Source: Parelaphostrongylus tenuis
Taxonomy: Eukaryota; Nematoda; Chromadorea; Rhabditida; Metastrongylidae
NCBI GenBank assembly: GCA_019055375.1
Contig: JAHQIW010006994.1
Span: 62,001-126,000, forward strand
Direction of reading: 5' to 3'
Length of the DNA stretch: 64,000 nt
Under the pieces are notes generated by a model. It was given only the letters and a program-made list of their open reading frames with translations, did not search any database and was not told the DNA's origin. This document shows positions 11,990 through 22,869 of this stretch, piece by piece. The position numbers and the translations under genes were made by a program. How positions within the stretch are numbered: position 1 is the stretch's first letter; the number at the start of each line of letters is the position of its first letter.

Positions 11990-13657
11990 AGGGATTTAGT
12001 GATTGAAGCGATGAAAATAAAGCGAGTGTGCATATCCCATTCTTTTATATAGGGCTTCTTATCAATTCGCTCTGTTTACTTCAGCTGTGATAAGTGTCTT
12101 ATTCTTTTTATCCATGTGAATAAACGGATTAGTAGATTTCATTGAAACTGAATCACACAAGCGATCAGGTCGGTATCCACCGAGTCAAACTGAAGTTTGT
12201 ATATCACTATGATACAAGTGGAGAGAACCGTTCGCTAAAGAATTCGGCTGCCTGTTATTTCGCCTAATACAGCGACGCTGTCCGATCATACCCGACTGAC
12301 TTGATGAGTTCCGTATTTAATGTTCTAGTAAATGGCGAGCGATATGGACGTACGGAAGTACAGTCGCGGCCCAGTGGTTGGTACATTCTTCGATGTTTGT
12401 CATTTCTCTTCTAACCTTTTTTCTTTTTAGCTCAGAACCTTTTTTCACTTTTTGCTTATTCAGTATTTAATCGATAGCAGCATTACGTAGAAGGCGCCGA
12501 ACTAAAGAAACCATTCACTGATTGTAAGTGTTTTACAAAAAATTGTGAAAATATTTTTTAAGTACGTTCATTGATTCGTTGTCTTACTATTGATCGATCA
12601 TTATCTCATCTTAATCGCTGTAATAATCATTGTTGTTCATTAGGACGTGTGGGTACAGATAGCATCGAAACAGACAGTGCTTCTCGCAGATACTTCGAAA
12701 TACCGATCCGACCCACCACATGTTTTTATGATGAGACCATAGTAAAATAAAGTAGTTAGTAGCATGCATGTCGTTCATACACCTGCCTATAAGAGAAAAT
12801 GCTTTTCATGTTGTCTCGACCAAACACAATTCTCTTTCTTTACTATCACTAGCAGTGACTAGTGAGGCCTGTGGCTCTGATGGTAAACGGACTGCCGAAA
12901 CTACATAAGCCACTGACCTACCAACTTCGAAAAACCTCTACACATTCTCATTAACTGTACTGAGTGTTTATAACGAGGCTTAAAATATTCGATTGGAAGA
13001 CATCATCGATTCGCCACAGACTAAAGAAAGAAGTGACTTAGTGCTTACTATTTTCTCTGAAAGATTCATAATTACAATTATATTCATAGACATAATTGAT
13101 AGAATTTTCGCGACATACCGTGAAGTGGGGCCTACCGATGTACCAGTGTTCCTATCCGACCATTTTCCTGCTAGAAAAATATTTTCACTGTGCCAAATTT
13201 ATAAAAGACTTCACTATCAATGTATATAACACCAGCCCTTGATATTCGGTTATGCCAGTGCATTCTCTTTCTGACTGAGACATTTCCTGGCTCAAACCAC
13301 TGCTTACTTCCTCCTTCTTCTATTTTTATTCTTATTTCTTGTTGATTCCTTGTAAACAGCAGGCGACAGTAGTTAGTAATGAGTACAACGAATTCAGAGA
13401 TTTTCAGAGCACTAAGTGTTTCCTTCACAGAGTTGTCTCAGTTATATCACTGTTCTCTGTAATGGGTCACCGTCTGAGGATTGCCTCCATTACTGAGAGA
13501 CGTCCACAAGCCACCCTACATCGTAGAAAAGGAGAGGCGCAGTATATTATGACCTGACAACTTTATATGTTCAGTCAGAATTCTTTTTATTTAACCGGCT
13601 TTAATGGTGGTAAGACGTTATAATATAACCAGGTACCGTTGACGGTTGGAACGGTCA
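11990..13657. other. no gene recognised
   Basis: Upstream region of the 11.2-12.0 kb minus gene, so it should contain its promoter, but no element can be named. Remaining sequence has only short open frames. Confidence 0.35.
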
Positions 13658-13807
13658 AATTAGCCTTTCTGAATATATCGTGGGTCTAAAAAACGAAGTT
13701 GGCTAGAGAGGCGTGTGGCGCTGACGAGGCGAGCGAAATTGTCGAAACGTAAGTATGCCTCAGGTGCAGCAAAACCACGAAAGCGTCTAAATCAGCCTTT
13801 CTGAATA
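13658..13807 (+). repeat. 131-bp direct-repeat unit around a hammerhead
   Basis: The 19-nt word AAATTAGCCTTTCTGAATA at 13,658 recurs with one change at 13,789 (AAATC...), spacing 131 nt, bracketing the hammerhead at 13,711. The flanks look like the ends of a partial tandem dimer rather than an ordinary target-site duplication, which would usually be shorter. Confidence 0.6.
13711..13766 (+). ncRNA. hammerhead ribozyme, complete core (family 1)
   Basis: CTGACGAG at 13,721-13,728 and GAAA at 13,744-13,747. Stem II pairs 13,728-13,732 with 13,739-13,743 (GGCGA with TTGTC, two G-U pairs) over a GCGAAA loop. Stem III is A-C / G-U closed by a GTAA tetraloop (13,749-13,752). Predicted cleavage is after A13,755 (GUA site). 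Stem I pairs 13,717-13,720 with 13,756-13,759, then an internal loop, then further pairs 13,711-13,715 with 13,761-13,765. A type I layout with a 2-bp helix III is the minimal form known from eukaryotic repeats. Prediction from sequence only. Confidence 0.7.
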
Positions 13808-14360
13808 ATCAAAATCATGATCACTACTTTTTCAGATAATTCAGATGCAAATAATGATTTCCTTTATTCTCTTTTATCGAAATGGAGTAGTTCACAACAT
13901 CTAATCAGATTATCTTCTCATTTGTAAAGATACTCTTGGGCTGTCTCATAATTTCTTACACATGAATGTTTTAATCAGTGTTTTTCTATTTCAACTAGGA
14001 CTATTGCCAAAACCTGTGGCACGTCTGAGAATGTTCTTGCAGCTTGGGTAGACGCTTAAATACGGTAGATGTGATCTGACATTGAATCACCTCAAGATTC
14101 ACTAGTCTCTTTGTTAGCGGATTTGTCCTCTTTTTCTAACTGGCTCCTTGCAGTTTCTTCGATCAATGACTAAGGCGCCTCGTCAACGTGATTATTGAGC
14201 GCAACATGAGAAGAAACAAGGATTTCATCTACAACACACTAATTTTTCAGTCTTGTTTCACATATGTCGTCGTTCTTAGCACTTCTTCGAGCGGTTAGTT
14301 GTCCAGCATCAGACATGAATGGACCTTCGAATCATCAATGGTATCAGCTGCTACGGAGCG
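13808..14360. other. no gene recognised
   Basis: AT-rich stretch without a recognisable feature. Confidence 0.35.
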
Positions 14361-14665
14361 CATGTGGCGCAGTGGTTAGAGGTGCCCTGCGTCGCACAAG
14401 AGGTCAATGATTCGATCTTGCGCTCATGGCTCACCAAGCCATCCATCCCTTCCGGGGTCAGTAAATTGGTACCAGACAGGTCTCAAGCTTGTCTGGGAGG
14501 ATAAGCAGCACTGGCTCGGTTCAGCGGGAGGCCACCGCGAGTCATTGTAAAGGCCAGATGTGCATTCAAACACCTCAAACGAAGTTAAAAATTGAAGTCG
14601 AATGCATGGCGCATCCCTCAGGGATTGATCAACGCCGAGAGCTTTATCCTTTTTATCCTTTTATC
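14361..14665 (+). repeat. SINE family B, best copy
   Basis: A tRNA-like head has A box TGGCGCAGTGG at 14,365-14,375 and a B box-like stretch ending ATTCGATC near 14,418. The body follows (CCATCCATCCC, GTAAATTGGTACCAGAC, AGGCCACCGCGAGTCA, GTAAAGGCCAGATGTGCA), with the 3' end AGGGATTGATCAACGCC and TTTATCCTTT repeats. Other copies are at 18,222 (plus), 19,425 (plus, head only), 40,575 (minus), and tails at 2,668, 29,470 and 45,815. Pol III promoter plus variable 5' truncation and a simple 3' repeat is the standard SINE pattern; the partner LINE is not identified. Confidence 0.75.
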
Positions 14666-15783
14666 AGCTGCTAGGCTGAATTTTTCTTCTCAAATGTCAT
14701 AGAAAACTGGCCGAGTACAAGTTTTCTAGATTAAATGTTTATTGGAGTACTTCTTAAAAGTATGGGGATCAATTTTCAATATTTATGGCACCAAATTTTC
14801 TTTTTTTTTCTTGTCTGCAAATTTATTCCGCCATAACGCGGAAAGGATACATACATAAAAAGAAAGGGCGATTTGCTTATTCCCCACTCCAACGGTACAC
14901 TCCTCCAGATAAAGGGCCTTAAATATGGATGTTGGTTCAAATCATCCTCTAAGAGATGTCTCAAGTATTTAGACTTATCAGGATGCGTAGAAGTAGCATA
15001 TTTAGCAACTAAAGTGGACGAGCTAGCCTAATGATATATATTATATTGAGTTAGTGCTGTTACCTATACGTCGAGACGGACAAGTCTGGAAACCAGTTCG
15101 CCCACTCCGCAAGCACAGACGGCTTCATAAGCTCAGAAGTGGGCCTGAGAAAACATTTGTTTTTGAGGCACCTCTAATTACTGCGTTACCCATGCGCAAT
15201 AAAGTTGATATGTTTTGAATATTCAAACTGAAGAATAGCGCGTAACTGAGGTCGTTCTGAAACCTCTGAAGAACAGCCCATCGCCTATGACCACATCTTC
15301 CTTTGCGTCCTCAATATTTTGTGTCACTGATGGTAAAGTGTTGCGCTCTATATCTTTCCCTTCGTATGAAATGCGATCTTCCTTGATTCATTTTCAAAAA
15401 TCCGCTGTGTTTCTGTTTTTGGTATATTTCTTGTTTAGCCCATTCTAAGGTTATTCAAAAAAGCAAAAGGCACTACATATTATGTTGTTCAAGCAGCACT
15501 CAGACATGATAACATTTTGGCCACCATTCGGAATCATTGTGTTAGCGTGGTAGTGCATTATATATTAATGCTGTCCACCGTTTCTGTCACCATCTCAGTC
15601 TCAACTGATTCCGAAGCCTTTTTCTAACCCTTTGGATTACGACAAGGCCACAGCGCTAGTTTCGTCTCTCCTCCGCGTGCGGTCGCAGGCAGCCCATTGT
15701 GCGGAATGGCTAGTGGTACCTGTCACCTCCAAGAAGGTTGTTTACTCAAGGACTCCAAACAGATGACTTTTTAATATCGTTAG
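14666..15783. other. no gene recognised
   Basis: Only short open frames and no splice-supported exon or known repeat. Confidence 0.35.
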
Positions 15784-16182
15784 TGTCAAAGGTTTGCTAT
15801 ATAGGTAGTTATTATAGCAAAAGAAAAGCATTTGTCAACAATTCACTACTTTTTGGTACGAAACGTAGATCCATAGGGTAATACCGATGTGTTACGATGA
15901 TATGGTGTGATATGGCGTGTTAGAGATATGGTGGGTATTTAACTGAATACAAGAAACAACATAAAAGCTTGTGAAGCGACGTGGTTCTACATTTCTATGG
16001 CAATTTTTGTTCTCAGTTCAGTATACATCATGTCAAGCCCTATATCGTATCCTTACATTGTAAAACAGGCAACTCATTCACTTGAACCGTTTGTTTAACA
16101 GTCGGCTTTTTATCAAAAAGTAGTGAATTATCAACTATTTTTTGCTATATATAACTATACATGTAGACAAACCTTTGGTACT
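15784..16182. repeat. MITE-like element with ~75-bp inverted termini
   Basis: The left end (15,784-15,860) reads CAAAGGTTTGCTATAT ... ATTCACTACTTTTTGG; the right end (16,110-16,182) is its inverse, AAAAAGTAGTGAATTATCAA ... TTGCTATATATA ... ACAAACCTTTGGTAC. Total length is ~0.4 kb with no coding capacity. Terminal inverted repeats of this length on a short non-coding unit indicate a non-autonomous DNA transposon; the superfamily cannot be assigned because the target-site duplication is not clear. Confidence 0.65.
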
Positions 16183-16289
16183 TTCTCCTATCCCAAACAT
16201 ATCCAAGAAAAAAACATATTTTTCGCTCTTTTTAGACATTTTAGCAGTCACTTGATAGCTTGAATCTCTAGAATGTGAACGTTGTATCT

Positions 16290-16940
16290 CATTTTCTGGA
16301 TGGTCTTCATAATAAAAAACTAGATAAATTCGTAATAAAAAAATTGATTTTGCACTCAAGCGTTTTTCGTTGAGCAAAGCTTCCCTCAAAAATTCTGTAT
16401 CTTTTCGACAGCACAATTTCGACAAATTTAAAATGTTTTGCTGCTTCGATAAACGTTTTATCGCGCGCTAATAATGTATTTAGATTGCGTTTCGCATGCG
16501 GCATGCATATCTTGAACCGATATGTGGATGGATTTCGCAACGTCGGCACAGGCTATCGCATTTTACAACTAGCCGAAAGCTTAGATTACGAAAATTTAAA
16601 TATTTTGCTTGATTTATGAAAATAAATCCTTTAGCGCGTTGTGGCAGTAAGAATAAAATTGACTTGCACATTTAAGTATTTTTCGCTGAACACAGCTTTT
16701 CTTTCAGACTTACAATAGCCTTTGACAGCACGAATCTCAGCAATCTCAATGGTATGCTTCAATTTCAAGAAAAACTTCTTAATGCGCTGTCGAACCTAAA
16801 AGAATGTCAAGGTTTGCACTGGCGCGCATGTTGCACATAGCACGTCACATGGAATTGCGTCGCGCGATCGACACAGAGTCGATTGCGAATCTCAATATTT
16901 TTTTGGCTGTAACAACGCACTAAAAATTCCTTTTTAACAA
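16290..16940 (+). repeat. ~140-bp dispersed modules (family M), tandem run
   Basis: Repeated blocks TTTTTCGCTGAACACAGC, CTTTTCTTTCAGAC, a ..GATAGCTTGAATCTC block, TTTCAAGAAAAACTTC and AATGCGCTGT recur about every 140-170 nt. Divergence between units is high. The blocks match those at 20.2-21.5, 28.5, 46.6 and 62.2 kb. Confidence 0.55.
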
Positions 16941-17589
16941 ACAGACATTTCATTGATTCGTTGATATTTATGATATCGGATGGATATCGAAAATCTGAAA
17001 GGAAGCTATGTCAAGCAAAAGATGCTTATGTGAAGAAAGGTTATTTTCCACTATCATATCGTAATATTAAAGCCATTCAAAAAATTAGATACTCCATTCA
17101 AACTCTCAAGATTTAAGCCATTACATGACTATTGAAACGTCAAAAAAGAGTAGAAAAAGTACGTTTTTGAACTTTAGTACGTATACGGGGAAAGTACCGT
17201 TTATGCAATGCTAATCAACACCGAAAAGTCTTCTATAAAGCGTTCTGTAACCGACAACCTTCTACACGATATATGTACCACTAACCACTCGCACTACGGA
17301 TGTTTGCAGCCGCACGCTGTGGCATATCTGAGCTAGCGCTACGGCCCTGTTTTCTCAAAAGACTAAAGAAGGCTTAGAATTCAGTTGAGAATGAAACGGT
17401 AATAAAAACTGTGAACAGCATTACTATTAGTGCACCGCCATGCTAGCACAATGATTGCGAATGGTGCTGAAAATGTTGTCATGTCTAAGTGCTGCTTGAA
17501 AACACAACACTTTTAACAAAGCTAACAATACCATCACTACAACATCACAGCACGCCGCTAACTATAGACGATCAAGGCCTTGCGCTAGT
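16941..17589. other. no gene recognised
   Basis: AT-rich; no exon or known repeat seen. Confidence 0.35.
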
Positions 17590-17904
17590 GTGAGCACCTA
17601 TAGCGCTGCAATAGGGTCCTGTCAAGTCGACGTCGTCGCAGTCTCATCCTCCTTCAAGAGAACTCATGCCGCCGGATTACAAAGAGGGAAGTTGACCGAA
17701 CTGGATTGGGAGCTGCTGGATCATCTCCCGTACAGATCTGACTTGTCCTCATCTAACTATCACTTCTTCCAGCAGCTGGAGCACTTCCTGAGCAGGAAGA
17801 AGTTCCGAGACGTCAACTATTTGCGTGGAGGATTGACGATTTTCTCTGGATCCAGGGGCGACAAAATCTATGGGCGCGATTTTAATTTGTTACCTGAGAA
17901 ATGA
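17590..17904 (+). pseudogene. mariner transposase C-terminal relic
   Basis: The last ~70 codons of this open frame match the end of the mariner catalytic domain: LDWELLDHLPYRSDLSSSN, YHFFQQLEHFLSRKKF, then a C-terminal YGRDFNLLPEK resembling the FY..GI.KLPER end. In active mariners the motif is YSPDLAPSDYH with the third catalytic aspartate in PSD; here it reads SSN, so the residue is lost. The N-terminal half and the first two catalytic aspartates are absent. Confidence 0.75.
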
Positions 17905-17989
17905 AAGAAATGCGCTCAGGCTGATGACGCATACTCGAAATAATATTGTGTAGAGTGATATGCAAAAGTTTCGTAGAAGCACAGAAAGA

Positions 17990-18130
17990 TTGATGAGCAA
18001 AACTTGCGTCAGTAGTGCAGCGGGTTAGAGCACACGTTCCTGGATCGAGTGAGATATGGGTTTTAGCCCCGCCTGACGCGAAAGTTTTGCACATGACTCT
18101 ACATCATTGGGTATTTTTGAAATATCACAC
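17990..18130 (+). repeat. SINE family C with full tRNA cloverleaf head
   Basis: 18,006-18,079 folds as a 74-nt tRNA: acceptor GCGTCAG/CTGACGC (7/7), D stem GTGC/GCAC, anticodon stem CGTTC/GAGTG (two G-U pairs) with loop CTGGATC (U33, anticodon position reads GGA), T arm GGG/CCC with loop TTTTAGC instead of TTCRANN. The downstream GAAAGTTTTGCACATGA and CTCTACATCATTGGGTAT are shared with minus-strand copies at 50,711 and 50,988, so I call it a SINE rather than a working tRNA gene. A degenerate B box supports that. Confidence 0.65.
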
Positions 18131-18221
18131 TATCGTTAGAAGTAGCTAAATAAAGACGGAATAATATTAAATAGTAATGCTAAGCAATTTTAATTATTTC
18201 TGGTTCCGAAATTTGATGTTT

Positions 18222-18515
18222 ATTGCTCTAGTGGTGCTCTGCGTCGCACACGAGGTCGACTGTTCGATCTCGCGCTCGCGGTTCACCAAGATATCCATCC
18301 CTCCGGGTCGGTAAATTGGTACCAGACTGGTGGCAGACTTGTGTGGGAAAATAAGCAGCACTGACTCGGTGCAGCTGGAGGCCATGGCGAGTCACTGTAA
18401 AGGCCATGTGCGCATCCAATCATCTCAAGCGAAATTGAAGAATGATGGCGAATGCATGGCGCATTCTGAGGGATTGACCAACACCGAAAGCTTCATCCTT
18501 TATACTTCTATGATC
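18222..18515 (+). repeat. SINE family B copy
   Basis: Same order of blocks as 14,361-14,665: TGCGTCGCAC, GTTCGATCTCGCGCTC, AAATTGGTACCAGACTGG, TAAGCAGCACTGACTC, GTAAAGGCCATGTGCGCA, GGGATTGACCAACACC and a TTTATACTT end. The A box is eroded (CTAGTGG). Confidence 0.75.
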
Positions 18516-18795
18516 GACCGCTGCATGGTGAACCGACTGACGATTGTCGATTCAACCCTAAAAAAGCAGTGGACTCTCGGCCTCTGGGTCTGTGACCTTC
18601 ATTGAGTTGCCTCTAACGATGACGTCGACATTCAATATGTCAAACCTTGATACGGGCCAAATAATAAATTGATAAAATAACGCTCCTATAAACCCTTCAA
18701 CGGCCATGCGGTGCGTTTCGTACCTCGCCGCGGGACGTCAAATCTGACTCAGCTAGTATGACGGCGGCGTCGCGCCTTGCGAGAAAGGCGGCGCA

Positions 18796-18860
18796 TCTCT
18801 TAGGAAGACAGACGCAGGCATCATGACGCACACGTTGTCCGCGTCTGTCTTTCCAAGAGA
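18796..18860. repeat. 20-bp imperfect inverted repeat
   Basis: Left arm TCTCTTAGGAAGACAGACGC (18,796-18,815) and right arm GCGTCTGTCTTTCCAAGAGA (18,841-18,860) pair at 18 of 20 positions across a 25-nt loop. It lies in an unusually GC-rich island for this window. Function unknown; it could be a foldback remnant. Confidence 0.6.
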
Positions 18861-20214
18861 CATGCACACAGAGCTGTCTGCCAGCGAATCTGAAATCCTT
18901 TGAGACCGTGGACGCGACGAGACGAACCCAGGTTCTGAGGAAACAAAAATCCCTATAAAATGATGGATTTTCATTGAAAAGGATTCCAAAAAGATAGTTT
19001 TAATAAAGAGATCATTTATAACTTCCATATTTCATGAATATTTTTGTTTCAGCGAGAAAACTATATCGCTTTAAAAGGAGCCATATTACCACCTAGTATA
19101 TAGCATGTATTTCTTTTTTTAGTCGATGTTTATTCAATTGATGATGAGTCATTTGATGGCCTGAGAAATGCCGATTTTCATAGTAAGCTTGGTTTCTGAC
19201 TCGGCCTTCATACTGCGTATTAATAATGGAAGAAGATTATGTTTTGCTTTCAAAGTGGTTCCTTCAAATTTACAGCGAACGGTATTTTATGTACCTAGAT
19301 TTTGTTGCCCCGATTATCACGGAACTTCATCGTGCGAAGGGATATAATGCTAGTGAACGGAATTTCACAGCGTGTTGTGAGTGGAAATAACGCTCATTCA
19401 CCCATTTTTTTAATGAAATGAGAGCATAAGGCGCAGTGGTAAGGTGTTCTGCGTCGCATACAAGGTCCATGGTTGAACCGCGTGCTCATGACTCACATAG
19501 TTATGCATTTCTCCATGGCCGGCAAGACAGACCAGGGGGTCTATCATGTGCTGATGGGCCTCCTAAAGCCACCTACACGTGCTCTTACTGAAGTTATTCG
19601 CAGAGGTGAGAAGTGCACAAGGTACAAGAAATTATCTCGAGAGCATGGCGAGCTAAAAGTACTAAAGAAGAGCACGTGAAATAACAAAGATTGCAGCAAT
19701 GGAAAGTATTCATACTTGATAATGATAGAAAAATTCTCGAGGATAGTCGTTGAAGTAGCATTGAAGTGCAATTATAAAATTATATTCACAAAACAAACCT
19801 TTTCTTGTAATTGTTCTCGCATAATTTTATCATTTTTCTGAGTCACAGCCTCTGGATGCTTCCCAGGCAAGGCGCACCCTTCTTAGTACTTTCCTCTCTC
19901 AGTATTCTCACGGTCTTAATCGGCTACTGTAAAGGGGGCGTCTCCTATTACGGGAATGAAGACGCGCGAGGAATGAAGGCGCAGACAGCACGAACTCCCG
20001 CACAGAGACGCAGATGCCGCCTCTGCGAGAGCCGTGTAAGTGATGGCGCGTCGCCGCCTGCCCACCAGAGCTGATCCCCAAAGAATTAACTCTGTGATTC
20101 CTACAGAGCTAATCCCATATACTTACACAGCTTACATCTAGCCTTAATAGACGATGTGTACAAGCCGAGGTACACGATTGTTTGATGGTCTTTCTCGCTG
20201 CATAAAAGCTCTGC
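18861..20214. other. no gene; SINE B head fragment
   Basis: Nothing coding recognised. 19,425-19,500 holds a SINE family B head (GGCGCAGTGGTAAGGTG, TCTGCGTCGCATACAAGG). 19,920-20,070 is a GC-rich island with repeated GACGCG/GGCGCAGAC words but no clear structure. Confidence 0.4.
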
Positions 20215-21480
20215 GTAAACACTTTGTAACCATTCAGAAGCTTAAATATCTCTGATTTCAATAATCTGTTCAGTTTTAGAAAAAGACTTTTTATTACATT
20301 GCACAGGCAAAAATAGAAATCTGTTTCACACTCAACTGCCTTATTTCCTCGTTTGAAGCTTCGATATGGCTCCTCACTAAAGTTTCATCAGTCATCAGAT
20401 AGCTTAAATTCCGAGGATTTTGATGACACAATTGGTTTTTGAAAGGTTACCAAAGAACGCTGTGAGCGAGAAGAAGACCACATTTCGCGCCTAAAATATT
20501 ACCCCTCACTTGAACGCATAAGTAAATTATTGGCAATTACAGGTGGAGTTTATATGTCAGAGGTGTCTTATTGTTCCATAAAGAGTGAAATATTACAATG
20601 GATCGTTTACAAAGGCTTTTTGATATAAGGATTGACTAATTCTCATAAAATCCTTCATTTTTCAGTGGTATACCACCTCCTTGTAAAAAAATAAACAAAC
20701 TTTCAACCCCTATTGGACATTTGTATTGGCTGCCTTGCGAGAACGTAGCTCGAAAGCACATATTCTACAAATAAACCTTTCTAATAGAGGTCTGAGTGGA
20801 GGTAATTCTAACATGTAGTTCGAGTAAGTGTAGAAATAGAGCGCGTTCATTATTGCGCATTAGACAGCACTTCCAAAAAACATATTTCTCGCCTTTCTTT
20901 TAGGTGGTCATTCGATAGCTTTATTTTATTTTTTCAAAGATTTTCATCTACGCTGTAGCAGTAAAAGGAAAATGTTGTTCAACACTCAAGCATCTTAAAG
21001 CGAGCAAAGCTTTCCCTCAAGAAGTTCAGCATTTCTTTATTAGTTTAAATCTCGGCAATTTTAATAGTGTTTTGATCTTCCAAGAAATCTCTTTATTGCG
21101 CTGCCACACTGAAATCAACATTGTTTACATTTGGCGTGCACGCCTTCCACAGGTATGTCACCAAGCCATCGCTGTTCAATATCCAGTCGACAGCTCAAAT
21201 CTTGAGGATTTTAGTAGTGTGCTTGCCTTTCAAAAAAATCTCTTTGCGAGCTGTAGCAACAAAAAAAAAAGTGTGTTGCATATTTAAGGATTTCTCGCTA
21301 GACACGGCTTTTCTCTCAGACTTCGGCACCCATTCGATAATGCAAATCTCAATAATTTCAGAGATATGCATAGTTTTTAAAAAAGATTCTTGGTGAGTCG
21401 TTACAGTTCGAAGAATATTGGGCTTTACGCTCGCGCGCACCGCACGTCATGTGTAAATTGAGCTGAGCTCGACACGGCGC
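20215..21480 (+). repeat. ~140-bp module array (family M), longest run
   Basis: At least six degenerate units. Anchors resembling CATTCGATAGC plus AATCTC..AATTTT occur near 20,395, 20,911, 21,047, 21,190 and 21,331, i.e. ~140 nt apart where contiguous. Each unit also has TTTCAAAAAAATCTCTTT, GCGCTGTAGCAA and TTTTCGCTAGACACGGC-like blocks. No open frame runs through the units. Confidence 0.6.
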
Positions 21481-22535
21481 CGAGTGGGAATCCTAAAAAC
21501 GTATAGCTGTAACAACGCAATAGAAGGTCCTTTTCAGAACTATGCTCAGCATTGAAATTGTTGAGATTTGTGCTATTGATTGTTTATTGAAAATCTGAAT
21601 AAAATGCCTGTACAACGAAAGATTCTTGTGTGTGAAAGAAAATTTTACTTCACCTTTACAGTATAGTATAAAAACCATTTGAGAAATAAAACACATCCTT
21701 CGGATTCTTGGTATTCAAAGTGTCGAATAACTGCTTAAACCACAAAAAGGAGTAAAAATTATCTTTTTGAAATACGAGTGCAGATAGGGGAAAAGTACCG
21801 AGAATATTTCTCTGAAGACACATATTTCTGATCAATAGTTCGCATAATGTCGATGTTCTAAGTCCTTTGTTCAAACAACTGTTGTCCTTTCCAGCTCAGA
21901 ATTCTTCCACTATCCATAAGTACTCAACTTCTTCTCACGTACGTCAACTCTGAATAATTGGAAAAAACGAATAATTGATATAAATGAGCTATAATGAGAG
22001 TTTTCGATGAACAGGTATTGAATACAGCATGCACAATCAATTTCGATAAATTACCAGCTTTCCTTTGACTTTTATTTTTTATGACGACTCTTGGGTTTTG
22101 TATAAAACTAGAAAAGAACAAAACTAAAAACTGTTCCTGTGATCCTCTTAATACAATGCAATACAATCGATTGATTGCCAAAATCAGTACGACTATGCAG
22201 TGAGCCATCGCTTTTCTCTACAGAAGACGCGTATAACTGAACGAAAAGGATATGAGCGAGTCGAGAAATTTCCGTTCTATCAAAGCAATGCAATAATTTC
22301 AAAGATTTTCGCCAAACAAAGAACGAAACCTCAATTAAGAAACGAAAATCGCGCAAATCACTATGCGCGCAGCAGGTTCTATAGCCGTTCGTCAGGGGTT
22401 AATCATCAATTCACAATTCTTCAGAAATCCGCAGCTTGTCCCATTATGATGCTTTGTCGTCAGAAGCCACCTCATAGCGACCACCACGCAAAGCATTATG
22501 GCTGCATTGCGACGACAGACTGAGAATGAGGAAAT
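21481..22535. other. no gene recognised
   Basis: AT-rich with scattered short open frames (up to 107 codons at 22,200-22,523) that match nothing known. Confidence 0.35.
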
Positions 22536-22779
22536 GAACTTTCATCGAAGTGATTTTTTTACTCAGCGTCGATTCCTTCATAGAGGATTAATTAACCTCA
22601 GGGGATTGCCTGAGCCAAGGGAAAGTGATACTGATGAGTCCCATTAGGACGAAATAGGCGCCTGTATACCACTAGACCGAACAGTTCGAAATATGTTACA
22701 TTTATCAGATTATATTATTTTGAGCGGGTCCATAAAAGCGGTTCTGAGAAGAACTTTGATCGAAGTATTTTCTTTTTGA
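22536..22779 (+). repeat. ~215-bp direct-repeat unit around a hammerhead
   Basis: GAACTTTCATCGAAGTGATT at 22,536 recurs as GAACTTTGATCGAAGTATTT at 22,751, spacing 215 nt, and brackets the hammerhead at 22,624. This is consistent with a partial tandem dimer of a 215-nt unit carrying one ribozyme per unit. Confidence 0.6.
22624..22673 (+). ncRNA. hammerhead ribozyme, near-canonical (family 1)
   Basis: The core CTGATGAG (22,631-22,638) ... CGAAA (22,650-22,654) is complete. Stem II GTCC-CATTA-GGAC has 4/4 Watson-Crick pairs. Stem III ATAG-GCGC-CTGT has four pairs (one U-G), followed by A22,666 as the cleavage nucleotide (GUA site). Stem I pairs 22,624-22,630 with 22,667-22,673 with a single A/C mismatch. 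All invariant core bases of the hammerhead (C3, G5, G8, G12, A13, A14, A15.1-U16.1) are present. This is the best ribozyme in the window; activity is inferred from sequence. Confidence 0.85.
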
Positions 22780-22869
22780 TATAGAAATAGAATGGAACGA
22801 GTGGCGCACTATTCGTGGTGCCCTTCACCCCAACATGACGCAGAATATACCTCTCCCTCGGATCACCAA

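Noticed and set aside
17920..17960. CTGATGA..CTCGAAATAA resembling a hammerhead
   Set aside because: The segment between CTGATGA and GAAA cannot form stem II.
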